Shown: positions 32,524 to 41,506, counted from the first letter of the stretch. The stretch: DNA of 46,808 bases from JANYJJ01 sp038241115 (GCA_038241115.1 JBBRGA010000007.1:1-46808), one strand, 5' to 3'. Program-made: numbers and translations. Notes: generated by a model from the letters alone, not told the origin.

Positions 32524-33588
32524 TCAAGCCAGCAACTTGCGAAGCGGCGCAGGCAGGCCCATGGCCAGTGCCTCTTCCAGCTTGCACCACTTGCCCAACC
32601 CCGCCGAACTGCTGCACAACTCGCTGATGGCACCTGCGCGCGCCGGGCTTGTGCGCCGGGGCAAGGTCCAGCGCACGGGGTGCAGCGTCCAGTCCAAGTG
32701 AGTCAGCGTGTGGGTGAAGCTGGGCAGGTGCTCGGCATTTCCAGGCCAGGCACCGGGCCGAGCCTGAGCAAGCGCATCAAGTGCCTTGTGCGAAGCCAGT
32801 TCCGGCAAGCTCCACAGCCCTGCCCACACACCGGTCTCGGGTCGCTGCATTAACCACACTTGCTCTTTCCAGCTCAGCCACAGCCACACATGCTCACGCT
32901 TGCTGCGTTTGAGCTTGCGGGTTTTGACCGGAAACCGCTCGGGCTGACCCATCCGCAGCGCAGCGCAGTTGGGTTGCACCGGGCACAGCAAACACTGCGG
33001 CGATCTGGCGGTGCACAAGGTCGCACCCAAGTCCATCAAACCCTGGGTGTAGGCCTCGACGCCTCTCAATGGAAGCAGCTCGGTGGCTTGCGCCCACAGC
33101 GCGCGTTCCTGGCTCGAGACACTCAGGTCGCCGTCAAAGGCCAGCACGCGTGTGAGCACGCGCTTTACGTTTCCGTCCAGGATGGCCACACGTTCACTGA
33201 AGCAAAACGCGGCTATCGCCGCAGCTGTCGAGCGGCCTATGCCGGGCAGCGTTTGCAGCGCCGCGCTGCTGGGCGGAAACGCGCCGCCGTGGTCGGCCAC
33301 CACCGCCTGTGCGCAGCGGTGCATGTTGCGCGCGCGGCTGTAGTAACCCAGTCCACTCCACAGCGCAAACACGTCGTCCAAAGGTGCGGCGGCCAGCGCC
33401 TGCACGTCGGCAAATTTTTCCAGGAAGCGCGCGTAGTAGCCCAGCACCGTGCTGACCTGGGTTTGCTGCAACATGATCTCGGACAGCCACACGCGATAAG
33501 GATCACGCGTGTTTTGCCAAGGCAGACTGTGGCGGCCATGCACCCGCTGCCACGCGATCACGCGTTCGGAAAAATCAGGCTGATTCAA
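32524..33588 (-). CDS. mutY: A/G-specific adenine DNA glycosylase
   Basis: Removes adenine mispaired with 8-oxoguanine. The numbering matches E. coli MutY exactly at key residues: Glu37 (WLSEIMLQQTQV), Asp138 (ILDGNVKRVL), and the 4Fe-4S cluster cysteines Cys192, Cys199, Cys202 and Cys208. The helix-hairpin-helix is LPGIGRSTAAAIAAF (114-128). The C-terminal NUDIX-like domain (about 225-354) that recognises 8-oxoG is present, with a Ser/Ala-rich stretch near 325-335. The start overlaps the stop of the upstream GTPase gene by ATGA. Its near neighbour mutM belongs to the same GO repair system. Confidence 0.97.
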   Translation of the reverse strand: MNQPDFSERVIAWQRVHGRHSLPWQNTRDPYRVWLSEIMLQQTQVSTVLGYYARFLEKFADVQALAAAPLDDVFALWSGLGYYSRARNMHRCAQAVVADHGGAFPPSSAALQTLPGIGRSTAAAIAAFCFSERVAILDGNVKRVLTRVLAFDGDLSVSSQERALWAQATELLPLRGVEAYTQGLMDLGATLCTARSPQCLLCPVQPNCAALRMGQPERFPVKTRKLKRSKREHVWLWLSWKEQVWLMQRPETGVWAGLWSLPELASHKALDALAQARPGAWPGNAEHLPSFTHTLTHLDWTLHPVRWTLPRRTSPARAGAISELCSSSAGLGKWCKLEEALAMGLPAPLRKLLA

Positions 33589-35594
33589 GCTTGACGCCGC
33601 TCGACGGTGAAGTCCCGGCTCAGATCCAAGTCAAGGCCAAGGTCAATGTCAAGGTCGTGGGTGAATTTGGCAGACGGTGGCGCAGCTGAATGAGTTTGCA
33701 ACGCTCGCGTCAGAGCGCGCACGCAGCCGAGCTTTTCTTGCAAATCAGCGTCAATGGCCTCGAACTCGCTCAAGCGCGTCTCGAGTTCTCCCGTGGCCGA
33801 TTGAATGCGCTCCAACGCGACATAGCGGCTGCGGAAGTCAAGGCGGCGCTCGCGCAACTGGCTGTCGACCTGGGCTGTCGCATTTTTATTCCACAGCTCC
33901 AGCTCGGAACTGGCGGTTTCGAACACAACGCGCAGCTTGGACAAAAGCATTTGGCAAAACTGCTCGACGAATCGCGGCTGCGACAGACGATAGGCATGCG
34001 ACAGACCCAGGTACTGAACGTAGCCGTTCTCGATTTGCTGAAGCTCGGCCGAGTAGCGCTCCATCGCCACCGCCTCGGGCAGCATCAAAGAGAACCCGTA
34101 ATTGGCGTTCAATCGAAGGAAGGACGCGCTCAGCATCTCGCTGATCTCAGAACTCTGTCCTTGCGCTGCCCGCAGGGACTTGCGCAGGCGAAGACACATC
34201 TCAGCAAAAGACTTTTTGGTGCCCCACTTGATGACCGATGCGCCGAATTCGCGCTGCAGCGTTCGCAGTTCTTCCCGCAAACGCTCACTCGACAGGTCCG
34301 CCTGCAAGGCTTTGACCATGCGCGCGTGCACTGTTCGCATGGCCTGCAAGCTGGTGGTGCACATTTCAAACTCGGCCACGTCGCTGCGCACGCGCCCCAG
34401 AATGCGCCCGACTTTCTCGCTGCTCTTGCCCCGCAGGCCTCGCAGCTCCAGCGTCTGCTCGGCCAACTGACGGCGGCTTTCGCCGAGCCGGCGCACCACC
34501 AAGTTCTCGATGTAGCGGCTTACCTCGATCAAGTTTTGCGACAGCACCGCGCGGCGCTGCGGCATCAGTTGCTCGGCCAACGCGGCCTCCAGGGCAGGCA
34601 AGCGGCTGGCTTGCAGACCCGCAGCGTCGCAAAGCACGCGAGCCGTCAAGGCTTGCCGCGCCGACAGCGGGAACACGCGCGAGGTCGGCATGTTCAGGAT
34701 CTGGGCTGTGCTTTCTTGCTGCGCGGCAATTTGCCGCGACACCTCTGCGGCAGACACCAACGGATCGGCGAGCGCGTCGATTTTGTTGAGCACCACAAAG
34801 CGCGCCATCGCGTGAGCGCCCAAATGATCGCGCCAGATTTCCATGTCGGAATGGGTCACGCCGGTATCGGCGCCCAAGATGAAAACGGTGGCGTGGGCGC
34901 TGGGCAACAAGCCCAGCGTCAATTCAGGCTCCGCGCCCAGGGCGTTCAAGCCCGGTGTGTCGAGCACCACCAAACCTTGTCGCAACAACGGGTGGGGGTA
35001 GTTGATGAGGGCGTGTCGCCAAGCCGGCACCTCGACACGGCCGTTGGCATCTTGCGGCGGGTTGTCGTGCGGTCGTGCGTCGTCCCAAAATCCCAGATCG
35101 CGCGCCTCTTGGCGGCTGACCCACAGCGTGCGGGTGACCTCCGACAGGGCCTGCTTCAGCAGGTCGGGCGACTGCGCATCCAGCGCCCTGTGGGTCCAGC
35201 TGTCGGGCAGATTTCGCAAGTCGCTCAGCGGTGTGCCCTGCAGCCGGGTGGCTATCGGCAACAGGGCCAAGGCGGGAGCAGCTTGTGGATCAAAGCCCAA
35301 CTCAACCGGGCACATCGTGGTGCGTCCGGGCGCTGCAGGCATGACCCGCTGGCCGAGGTCGGCAAAGAAGATCGCGTTGATGAGCTCGGACTTGCCGCGC
35401 GAAAACTCGGCCACAAAAGCCACCACCAGCTTTTCGTTTTCAAGGCGATGCCGAAGGCCGCTGAGCGCAGGGTCGCCGGCCGCGTCGAGCAAGTCGTGCG
35501 CCTGCAGGTACCGCGACAACGCGTCAATGTGCAAAACGCCCTGCGCTCGCCACGCGCTCAGCTGGTCGAGCTCACGGACAAAAACATCCGTCAT
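33585..35594 (-). CDS. Dynamin-family GTPase
   Basis: Large GTP-binding protein of the bacterial dynamin-like superfamily. The GTPase domain shows G1 AEFSRGKSE (residues 62-70), a possible G2 RTT (91-93), G3 DTPG (212-215) and G4 NKID (270-273). It is followed by about 350 residues of helix-rich, coiled-coil sequence (charged heptads in QTLELRGLRGKSSEKVG and beyond). It ends in an acidic stretch of repeated Asp-Leu (DLDIDLGLDLDLSRDF, about 646-661). The start is set at ATG 35594 (MTDVFVRELDQ), giving 669 residues; an upstream open extension does not look coding. The stop overlaps the mutY start by ATGA. No paddle or transmembrane segment is clear. The function is unknown; membrane remodelling is inferred only from the family. 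Confidence 0.85.
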   Translation of the reverse strand: MTDVFVRELDQLSAWRAQGVLHIDALSRYLQAHDLLDAAGDPALSGLRHRLENEKLVVAFVAEFSRGKSELINAIFFADLGQRVMPAAPGRTTMCPVELGFDPQAAPALALLPIATRLQGTPLSDLRNLPDSWTHRALDAQSPDLLKQALSEVTRTLWVSRQEARDLGFWDDARPHDNPPQDANGRVEVPAWRHALINYPHPLLRQGLVVLDTPGLNALGAEPELTLGLLPSAHATVFILGADTGVTHSDMEIWRDHLGAHAMARFVVLNKIDALADPLVSAAEVSRQIAAQQESTAQILNMPTSRVFPLSARQALTARVLCDAAGLQASRLPALEAALAEQLMPQRRAVLSQNLIEVSRYIENLVVRRLGESRRQLAEQTLELRGLRGKSSEKVGRILGRVRSDVAEFEMCTTSLQAMRTVHARMVKALQADLSSERLREELRTLQREFGASVIKWGTKKSFAEMCLRLRKSLRAAQGQSSEISEMLSASFLRLNANYGFSLMLPEAVAMERYSAELQQIENGYVQYLGLSHAYRLSQPRFVEQFCQMLLSKLRVVFETASSELELWNKNATAQVDSQLRERRLDFRSRYVALERIQSATGELETRLSEFEAIDADLQEKLGCVRALTRALQTHSAAPPSAKFTHDLDIDLGLDLDLSRDFTVERRQA

Positions 35595-35751
35595 GGGAAG
35601 TCGAACCAGTGTGTAGAAAGGCGCGGGCAGAAAACTTGCATAGAAAAATATCGTAGCCCAGCACTGAGGCGCATCCACGCGACTACACATTTGCTAACGC
35701 AGAGTTTTGTGCGCTTGCGCCAACTCAATCACAACCAATGAGCCGTTCGCC

Positions 35752-36612
35752 TCAACGCCGTTGGCAAACCGCGCAAAAAAACGTCGAGCGCTGACCTTGA
35801 ACAATTTTGCGTATGGGCGCGGCGCATACGTGACAAGGCTCACCCGCGCGGCCGTACACATTCGCATGCGACTGAAACTCACCCGACATGCCGTGCGCAT
35901 CGCGAAAGTCGCGCAGGGTAGAGCCGCCCAGGCGCAAAGCCTGCGCCAGCGTCGAACGCACGGCATGGCACAGGCGCTCGCTGCGCGGTTTGCTGAGCTT
36001 GTCGCTGCGCAGACGCGGGTCTATGCCTGCGGTGAAAAGTGCTTCGCAGGCGTAAATATTGCCGGCTCCAACGACGATGTCTCCCGCCAGCAGGGCGGTT
36101 TTGATGGCCACTTTTCGTCGTTTCAGGCCCGCATGAAGTTGGCCTCCGGTGAACGCTGCGTCAAACGGCTCGACGCCTAGATTCGCTGTCAACTTGGCAG
36201 CGCTGCCGGTGCTTAAGCTGGGTGACCACACCACCGCACCGAAGCGACGCGGGTCGGTGAGGCGCAGCGTTCCACGTGTCGTGACCAAGTCGAAGTGATC
36301 GTGCTTGCCGGGGTCGGACACTTGTTCGCTGAAAGCCAAAGAGCCTGACATACCCAAATGCATGAGCAAGCCTCCAGTGTCGCTGTGCACCTGCTCGGGC
36401 GCTCGATTTTGCGATTGCGGCTGCAGCAGCGGCAGCCACAAGTATTTGCCTCGTCGCACCACGGCTCCCACGTTGCTGTGGCGCAGCGACAGCACATCGC
36501 AGCCCAGCGGCCAGCGCAGCGGTTTGCCGATGCGCACATCCATCACGCGGGCACCTTCTATGCGCTGCGCAAAGCTCAGACGCGTGGTTTCAACTTCTGG
36601 CAATTCAGGCAT
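35752..36612 (-). CDS. mutM: Formamidopyrimidine-DNA glycosylase
   Basis: Excises 8-oxoguanine and formamidopyrimidines and cleaves the abasic site. After Met removal the catalytic Pro1-Glu2 (MPELPEVETTRL) begins the chain, which fixes the start at 36612. RRGKYLWLPL carries the conserved Lys. The H2TH region includes VVGAGNIYACEALFTAGIDP, and the zinc finger is CHVC...CAVC near residues 260-283. The 286-residue length is slightly above the usual 270 because of an insert around PQSQNRAPEQVHSDTG. It lies upstream of the GTPase and mutY on the same strand, with a 157-bp gap that contains nothing recognisable. Confidence 0.96.
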   Translation of the reverse strand: MPELPEVETTRLSFAQRIEGARVMDVRIGKPLRWPLGCDVLSLRHSNVGAVVRRGKYLWLPLLQPQSQNRAPEQVHSDTGGLLMHLGMSGSLAFSEQVSDPGKHDHFDLVTTRGTLRLTDPRRFGAVVWSPSLSTGSAAKLTANLGVEPFDAAFTGGQLHAGLKRRKVAIKTALLAGDIVVGAGNIYACEALFTAGIDPRLRSDKLSKPRSERLCHAVRSTLAQALRLGGSTLRDFRDAHGMSGEFQSHANVYGRAGEPCHVCAAPIRKIVQGQRSTFFCAVCQRR

Positions 36613-36733
36613 GCGCGGAATTATCACGACGAAAGCGGATCGCACGGAGCGAAGCCACGCAGGGCAAGGTGTTCGTCATCGCCTCTGTACGCAGCCCGAC
36701 CACTAGAATGAAATTCAGCCAATGGAGTTGTCG

Positions 36734-38641
36734 ATGCCAGCACCTTTTCACACCCGCCCACCGGTCGTTCAACACGTGAAGCGCGGCGTCAACGGAACAC
36801 TGCGAAACGTGTGTTTCGCCTTGGGCTCCTTGTTGGGTTTTGCGGCGGTTTTTTCGTCGTCAGCGCAGGCGCAGACACCACCAAAGATCCCCGCAAGCGA
36901 GGCCCAAGTGGCGACCGCACCTGCGGCGTCAGAAATTGACAACTCCAAACTCGACGCCGCACTGTTCTACCAACTGCTGATCGGTGAAATTGAGCTGCGT
37001 TCGGGTGAAGCGGGCACCGCCTACCAAGTGCTTCTCGATGCGGCGCGTAAATCCAAAGACCCGCAGCTGTTTCGCCGCGCCACAGACATCGCGCTGCAGG
37101 GCCGCGCCGGAGACCAGGCCCTGGCCGCCGCCGTCGCGTGGCGAGCGGCCTTGCCAACCTCTGTAGAAGCGCATCGCTACGTGATTCAGTTGCTGGTGAT
37201 CCTGAACCGGGTGCCTGAGACGGCTGAGGTGATGAGGTCGCTGCTCAACATCGCGCCGGCCACTGAAGTGGTCGCGCAAATCAACGGTTTACCGCGATTT
37301 TTCAGTCGGGCTGCTGATCGCGGCGTGGCGGCAAAAACCGTAGAGCAGGCTCTGCGCCCCTTCGCTGGCCCAACCAATCCGCCCGCCGTGCAAAACGCAG
37401 TGGTGGTCACTCAAGGACGCAGCCTTTTGATGGCGGGTGATGCGCCGGGCGCGCTTGCCTTGGCGCAGCGTGCCCACGCACAAGACCCCGGCGGCGAGGC
37501 GTCCGCGCTGCTGGCGCTGGAGATGATGCCCGCCACCGTGGGTGCAGAAGCAGTGGTGCAAAGTTTTTTGAAAAACAAGCCTCAGAACGATGAGGTTCGG
37601 CTGGTGTATTCGCGCGTCCTGACCGGCTCGCAACGACTGGCCGACGCGCTCGTGCAGACCGAAGCCGTCACGCGCAACCAACCTCAGCAAGCAGCACCTT
37701 GGCTGATGCAGGGAGCGCTGCAGCTCGAGCTGCGACAGCCGAAAGACGCCACCGTTTCCTTGACTCGATTTGTGAGCCTGACGGAGGCCGCGACCAACGC
37801 CTCGAGTGCGTCATCACCGCGCGCACAAATCGACTCAACAGCAGATGACGGCGACGAGACACCCGCGCCCGACCAAGGCTTGACGCAGGCTTGGCTGATG
37901 CTGGCGCAAGCCGCTGAGCAACAAAAAGACAGCGCTGCGGCCGAGGCGTGGCTGAACAAGATCACCAACCCGGCGCAAGCACTGGCCGTGCAAACGCGGC
38001 GCGCGTCACTGCTGGCCAAACAGGGCAATGTGAGTCAAGCGCGCGAACTGATCCGCAAAACACCCGAGCTGAGTGAGACTGACGCCCGCGCGAAACTCTT
38101 GGCGGAAGTTCAATTGCTGCGTGAGCAAAAAATGTGGGCTGAGGCGGCCAGCTTGTTGAAAGCGGCCAACCAAAAATATGCCGACGACATCGATTTGATT
38201 TACGAAGAATCCATGATCGCGGAGAAGCTCAACCGCTTGGACGAGATGGAGCGGTTGCTGCGCCGCGTGATGGCGCTCAAACCCGACCATCAGCATGCAC
38301 ACAATGCGCTCGGCTACTCGCTGGCTGAACGAAATTTGCGCCTTCCTGAAGCCAAAGCCTTGATCCTGAAGGCGCTGGAAATAGCGCCCGGCGAACCCTT
38401 CATCACCGACAGCCTGGGTTGGGTGGAATACCGCTTGGGCAACCGAGCCGAGTCGCTGCGCTTGTTGCGCGGGGCCTATCAATCGCGCCCCGATGTCGAG
38501 ATCGCTGCGCATTTGGGCGAGGTGCTGTGGGTCAACGGCGACCGTGAAGAAGCGCGCAAAGTATTGCGCGACGCACAGAAGCGCGATGCCAGCAACGAGG
38601 TGCTGACCGAAACCCTGGCCCGGCTGAAGGTTGATTTGTGA
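36734..38641 (+). CDS. Exported tetratricopeptide-repeat protein
   Basis: Large periplasmic or envelope TPR protein of unknown role, conserved upstream of lolB in many Burkholderiales. ATG 36734 has TGGAG six bases upstream and is preferred over ATG 36722. The 635-residue product begins with a hydrophobic signal region (about 28-42) and an AQAQ cleavage site near residue 47. The body is helix-turn-helix TPR-like throughout. The best repeats lie at about 440-600 (LNRLDEMERLLRRVMALKPD, then HNALGYSLAERNLRLPEAK and DSLGWVEYRLGNRAESLRLL). A low-complexity Ser/Ala/Asp stretch lies near 345-375. The lolB start overlaps its stop by GTGA. Being exported and next to lolB, it probably acts at the cell envelope, but no partner is known. 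Confidence 0.86.
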   Translation: MPAPFHTRPPVVQHVKRGVNGTLRNVCFALGSLLGFAAVFSSSAQAQTPPKIPASEAQVATAPAASEIDNSKLDAALFYQLLIGEIELRSGEAGTAYQVLLDAARKSKDPQLFRRATDIALQGRAGDQALAAAVAWRAALPTSVEAHRYVIQLLVILNRVPETAEVMRSLLNIAPATEVVAQINGLPRFFSRAADRGVAAKTVEQALRPFAGPTNPPAVQNAVVVTQGRSLLMAGDAPGALALAQRAHAQDPGGEASALLALEMMPATVGAEAVVQSFLKNKPQNDEVRLVYSRVLTGSQRLADALVQTEAVTRNQPQQAAPWLMQGALQLELRQPKDATVSLTRFVSLTEAATNASSASSPRAQIDSTADDGDETPAPDQGLTQAWLMLAQAAEQQKDSAAAEAWLNKITNPAQALAVQTRRASLLAKQGNVSQARELIRKTPELSETDARAKLLAEVQLLREQKMWAEAASLLKAANQKYADDIDLIYEESMIAEKLNRLDEMERLLRRVMALKPDHQHAHNALGYSLAERNLRLPEAKALILKALEIAPGEPFITDSLGWVEYRLGNRAESLRLLRGAYQSRPDVEIAAHLGEVLWVNGDREEARKVLRDAQKRDASNEVLTETLARLKVDL

Positions 38642-39237
38642 GCTGGCGGCGCAGGGCCTCTGCAGCCTTGTTGGCTTGCGGACTGGGTGCCTGCGCAACG
38701 GCTCCACCCGCTTCGGTAATTGACCCAAGCATCACCGTTCTCAGCGGACGCATGACCGTACGTATAGACGGCGTCGATGCAGCCAACGCCGGGGCAACAA
38801 CAAATGCGCGCGAAAGTACGCGAGAGACTTCGATTTCGGCTGCATTTGAGTTGAGCGGCAATGGCGAGCGCGGTCGTCTGGACCTGAACACGCCGTTGGG
38901 CACCACCTTGGCCCGCGCGCGCTGGGAGCCCGGCAGCGTGGCCGTGACGACGCCTCAAGGCACATCGACTTACGCCGACTTGAACGCCATGACCCGCGTG
39001 TTGCTGGGCGAGGAACTGCCGATCGCCGCCTTTTTTGACTGGCTGCGCGGCCGCCCTTGGCCCAGTGCGCCTGTCACCGCCACAAGCTCGACGTCTGAGT
39101 TTGCACAACTGGGATGGGCGGTGAACCTGACGCAGTTTTCTGACGCTTGGGTCAGCGCACGGCGCGCAGCATCTTTAACAAACACCAGCCAAACCATGCC
39201 CGGCGTCACGGTGCGTGTGAAGTTGGACAGGCCATGA
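38638..39237 (+). CDS. lolB: Outer-membrane lipoprotein LolB
   Basis: Receives lipoproteins from LolA and inserts them in the outer membrane. The start is GTG 38638 overlapping the TPR gene stop. The 199-residue product has a lipoprotein signal (MSWRRRASAALLACGLGACA) with the lipidated Cys at 19 or possibly 14. Family marks are VLSGRMTVRIDG, the GRLDLNTPLGTTLARARWEPG beta-strand core, and GEELPIAAFFDWLRGRPWP. The pair lolB-ispE is conserved in proteobacteria, and the ispE start overlaps this stop by ATGA, so TPR, lolB and ispE form one translationally coupled unit. Confidence 0.94.
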   Translation: MSWRRRASAALLACGLGACATAPPASVIDPSITVLSGRMTVRIDGVDAANAGATTNARESTRETSISAAFELSGNGERGRLDLNTPLGTTLARARWEPGSVAVTTPQGTSTYADLNAMTRVLLGEELPIAAFFDWLRGRPWPSAPVTATSSTSEFAQLGWAVNLTQFSDAWVSARRAASLTNTSQTMPGVTVRVKLDRP

Positions 39238-40130
39238 GCATGAAGGCCTTGTTTGACGTGCCGGCGCCTGCCAAACTGAATTTGTTTTTGCACATCACCG
39301 GCCAGCGACCAGATGGTTATCACTTGCTGCAGTCGGTGTTCATGTTGATTGATTGGTGCGATACCTTGCACTTCGAGCGGCGCAGCGACACACTGATTTC
39401 TCGGCACGATCTGACCGCGGCGCTGCCATCGGACGACCTCTGCCTGCGCGCTGCGCGCTTGCTGCAAGCCGAAGCGGCCGTATCGATGGGAGCCGATATT
39501 TCGATTGCCAAGAACGTGCCTTGGGGTGCAGGCATGGGCGGTGGCAGTTCAGATGCGGCATCCACTTTGCTCGCCTTGAACCGGCTGTGGGGCTTGAACT
39601 GGCCTCTGTCCAAGTTACTGCCTTTGGGCTTGAAATTGGGAGCGGATGTGCCGTTTTTTTTGGGTGGGCACAACGCTTGGGTAGAAGGTGTCGGTGAAAA
39701 ACTTACGCCCTTGAACTTGCCGCAACGCCGCTTCGCGGTGGTCAAACCCGCTGCCAGCGTGGAAACGCGTGTCGTATTCGGCGACTCGGCCCTTGTTCGA
39801 AACGCGCCGACTGCTACACTCGAAAGCTTCACTGCACACGCCAAACAGGCAACGCTTCAAAGCAAACGCTTGTTAGAATTTGGCAGTAACGGCTTGCAAG
39901 CAGTGGCTGAAAAGCAGTGCCGAGAGGTTGCGCAAGCGGCCGAGCTTCTCGAAACCGCCTTCGGCAACAGCCGAATGACAGGATCGGGAAGTGCGGTTTT
40001 TGCGGAATGCGACGAGAACACTTTTGAGCTTCAAAACTCAACGTTTTTAGCAGTGTGTAGCTCATTGCCAAGCACGTGGGTCGCAAGAATTTGCAGTAAC
40101 TTGCAACAGCATCCGCTGCTGGACTGGTGA
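39234..40130 (+). CDS. ispE: 4-diphosphocytidyl-2-C-methyl-D-erythritol kinase
   Basis: GHMP kinase of the non-mevalonate (MEP) pathway, giving isoprenoid precursors, here also needed for carotenoid and phytyl tails. ATG 39234 (MSMKALFDVPAPAKLNLFL) overlaps the lolB stop. The N-terminal PAPAKLNLFLHITGQRPDGYH and the ATP-binding glycine loop PWGAGMGGGSSDAAS (96-110) are diagnostic, and the C-terminal TGSGSAVFAE matches the third GHMP motif. The length is 298 residues. The last ~150 bp of the gene is noticeably richer in A and T than the rest. Confidence 0.96.
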   Translation: MSMKALFDVPAPAKLNLFLHITGQRPDGYHLLQSVFMLIDWCDTLHFERRSDTLISRHDLTAALPSDDLCLRAARLLQAEAAVSMGADISIAKNVPWGAGMGGGSSDAASTLLALNRLWGLNWPLSKLLPLGLKLGADVPFFLGGHNAWVEGVGEKLTPLNLPQRRFAVVKPAASVETRVVFGDSALVRNAPTATLESFTAHAKQATLQSKRLLEFGSNGLQAVAEKQCREVAQAAELLETAFGNSRMTGSGSAVFAECDENTFELQNSTFLAVCSSLPSTWVARICSNLQQHPLLDW

Positions 40131-40173
40131 TCAACGGTGTCCAGCGATGTGAGCCGAGAGGGGAAAAGTTTGT

Positions 40174-40219
40174 GGCCTGCGAATTTTTAGTTGTTCTTGA
40201 CAACTCAGATTTGCAGGCC
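40174..40219. other. Long imperfect hairpin immediately before tRNA-Gln
   Basis: Outer arms GGCCTGCGAAT and ATTTGCAGGCC pair over 11 positions with one G-U wobble. After an internal loop, AGTTGT pairs with ACAACT around a five-base loop TCTTG. It ends six bases before the tRNA 5' end. It has no T-run, so it is not a simple terminator. It may be a processing or regulatory structure of the ispE-tRNA transcript. Confidence 0.6.
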
Positions 40220-40224
40220 GGTGT

Positions 40225-40301
40225 AGGGGAGTCGCCAAGTTGGTTAAGGCATCGGATTTTGATTCCGACATGCGAAGGTTCGAATCCTTCTTCCCCTGCC
40301 A
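40225..40301 (+). tRNA. tRNA-Gln (TTG anticodon)
   Basis: A full cloverleaf of 77 nt with encoded CCA. The anticodon loop is TTTTGAT with anticodon TTG at its centre. The D-arm region contains GTCGCCAAG and GGTTAAGGC, the T-arm contains GGTTCGAATCC, and the discriminator is G, as usual for tRNA-Gln. The first pair is A-U, and G7 pairs with U66 as a wobble. It lies between ispE and prs, its conserved place in Burkholderiales. A T-run (seven T) follows directly. Confidence 0.96.
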
Positions 40302-40361
40302 GTTTTTTTATTCCCGGCGCCTCTTAAGGCCGATTCCGGGGCTGGACTGAAAGGAAGCAAC

Positions 40362-41357
40362 ATGCTTCCGCAACAAAGCCTCGACGGAGGGAAAGTGCTT
40401 TTCAACACTGTGCTGTTCACCGGCAACGCCAACCCGGCGCTGGCCCAGGAAATCGCCTCTCAACTCGGCATCGAGTTGGGCAAAGCGCGCGTCGGCCGAT
40501 TCTCGGACGGCGAGGTGGACATCGAGATTCTGCAAAACGTGCGTGCCCGCGACATCTTCGTGGTGCAACCCACATGCGCGCCCACAAATGAGAATTTGAT
40601 GGAGCTGTGCATCATGGTCGACGCGCTCAAACGCGCATCTGCGCGGCGCGTCACCGCGGTGATTCCGTACTTTGGTTACGCGCGCCAAGACCGCCGGCCA
40701 CGCTCGACCCGTGTGCCGATCAGCGCCAAGGTGGTGGCCAACTTGCTGGAAGCCGTGGGCGTTGAGCGCTTGCTGACCATGGATCTGCACGCCGACCAGA
40801 TACAAGGCTTTTTCAACATCCCGGTGGACAACATCTACGCCTCACCGGTTCTGTTGTCTGACCTGCAAAGCAAACGGTACCCCGACTTGGTGGTGGTTTC
40901 TCCCGATGTGGGCGGTGTGGTTCGTGCCCGCGCGCTGGCCAAGCAACTGGGCTGCGATTTGGCCATCATCGACAAACGTCGGCCCAAAGCGAACGTGTCG
41001 GAAGTGATGCACGTGATCGGTGAAATTGACGGCCGCACCTGCGTCATCATGGATGACATGACGGACACAGCCGGCACCTTGGTGAAGGCCGCCGAAGTAT
41101 TGAAAGAGCGCGGCGCAAAAAGCGTTTATGCCTACTGCACACACGCAGTTTTTTCAGGCCCGGCGCTGGAGCGCATCAAAGCATCTCAACTCGACGAGGT
41201 GGTGATCACCAACACCATCCCGGCCAGCGACGAAGTCAAGAACTGCCCCAAAGTGCGTCAGCTTTCAGTGGCATTTTTATTTGCTGAAACGATCCGCCGC
41301 ATCTCTGACGGCGAGTCAGTGACTTCGCTGTTTGCCGAGCAAAACAGCAATTTTTAG
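40362..41357 (+). CDS. prs: Ribose-phosphate pyrophosphokinase
   Basis: Makes 5-phosphoribosyl-1-pyrophosphate from ribose 5-phosphate and ATP, feeding nucleotide, histidine and NAD synthesis. ATG 40362 has AAGGAAG upstream. The 331 residues have VLFTGNANPALAQEIASQLG, the ATP loop region YFGYARQDRRPRS, the MDLHADQIQGFFNIPVDN motif that binds divalent metal and nucleotide, and the PRPP-binding loop VIMDDMTDTAGTL. The Thr after DDM is Val in most homologues. The N-terminus is about 10 residues longer than E. coli Prs. It is in line with tRNA-Gln, rplY and pth. Confidence 0.97.
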   Translation: MLPQQSLDGGKVLFNTVLFTGNANPALAQEIASQLGIELGKARVGRFSDGEVDIEILQNVRARDIFVVQPTCAPTNENLMELCIMVDALKRASARRVTAVIPYFGYARQDRRPRSTRVPISAKVVANLLEAVGVERLLTMDLHADQIQGFFNIPVDNIYASPVLLSDLQSKRYPDLVVVSPDVGGVVRARALAKQLGCDLAIIDKRRPKANVSEVMHVIGEIDGRTCVIMDDMTDTAGTLVKAAEVLKERGAKSVYAYCTHAVFSGPALERIKASQLDEVVITNTIPASDEVKNCPKVRQLSVAFLFAETIRRISDGESVTSLFAEQNSNF

Positions 41358-41390
41358 AAACTGAGTCTCAAGGATTAAGTTTTAAGGATT

Positions 41391-41425
41391 AGAGCGGGCG
41401 GCCCTTCGGGGCCCTTCTCTTTTTG
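41391..41425 (+). terminator. Probable terminator or attenuator after prs
   Basis: A GGCCC/GGGCC stem closes a stable TTCG tetraloop (41400-41413), followed by CTTCTCTTTTT. The stem is short but strong. A second hairpin (GAAGC at 41464-41468 with GCTTC at 41482-41486), followed by a T-rich run, lies just before rplY, so two terminator-like structures occur in the 149-bp gap. Confidence 0.6.
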
Positions 41426-41506
41426 CCGGAACTGGCGGGGCAACCCAAAGGTTCCATTTCACGGAAGCGCCTGGTCGCGGGGCTTCTTTATTTTTTGGAG
41501 TTACAT

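Noticed and set aside
33690..35741. 683-codon open frame antisense to the dynamin-family GTPase
   Set aside because: The opposite strand has clear GTPase motifs. This frame is His/Gln/Arg-rich, has no recognisable motif, and results from the codon bias of the real gene.
40197..40225. TTGACA in the pre-tRNA hairpin as a -35 element of a tRNA-Gln promoter
   Set aside because: The matching -10 position (GGTGTA) is poor and would start transcription inside the mature tRNA.
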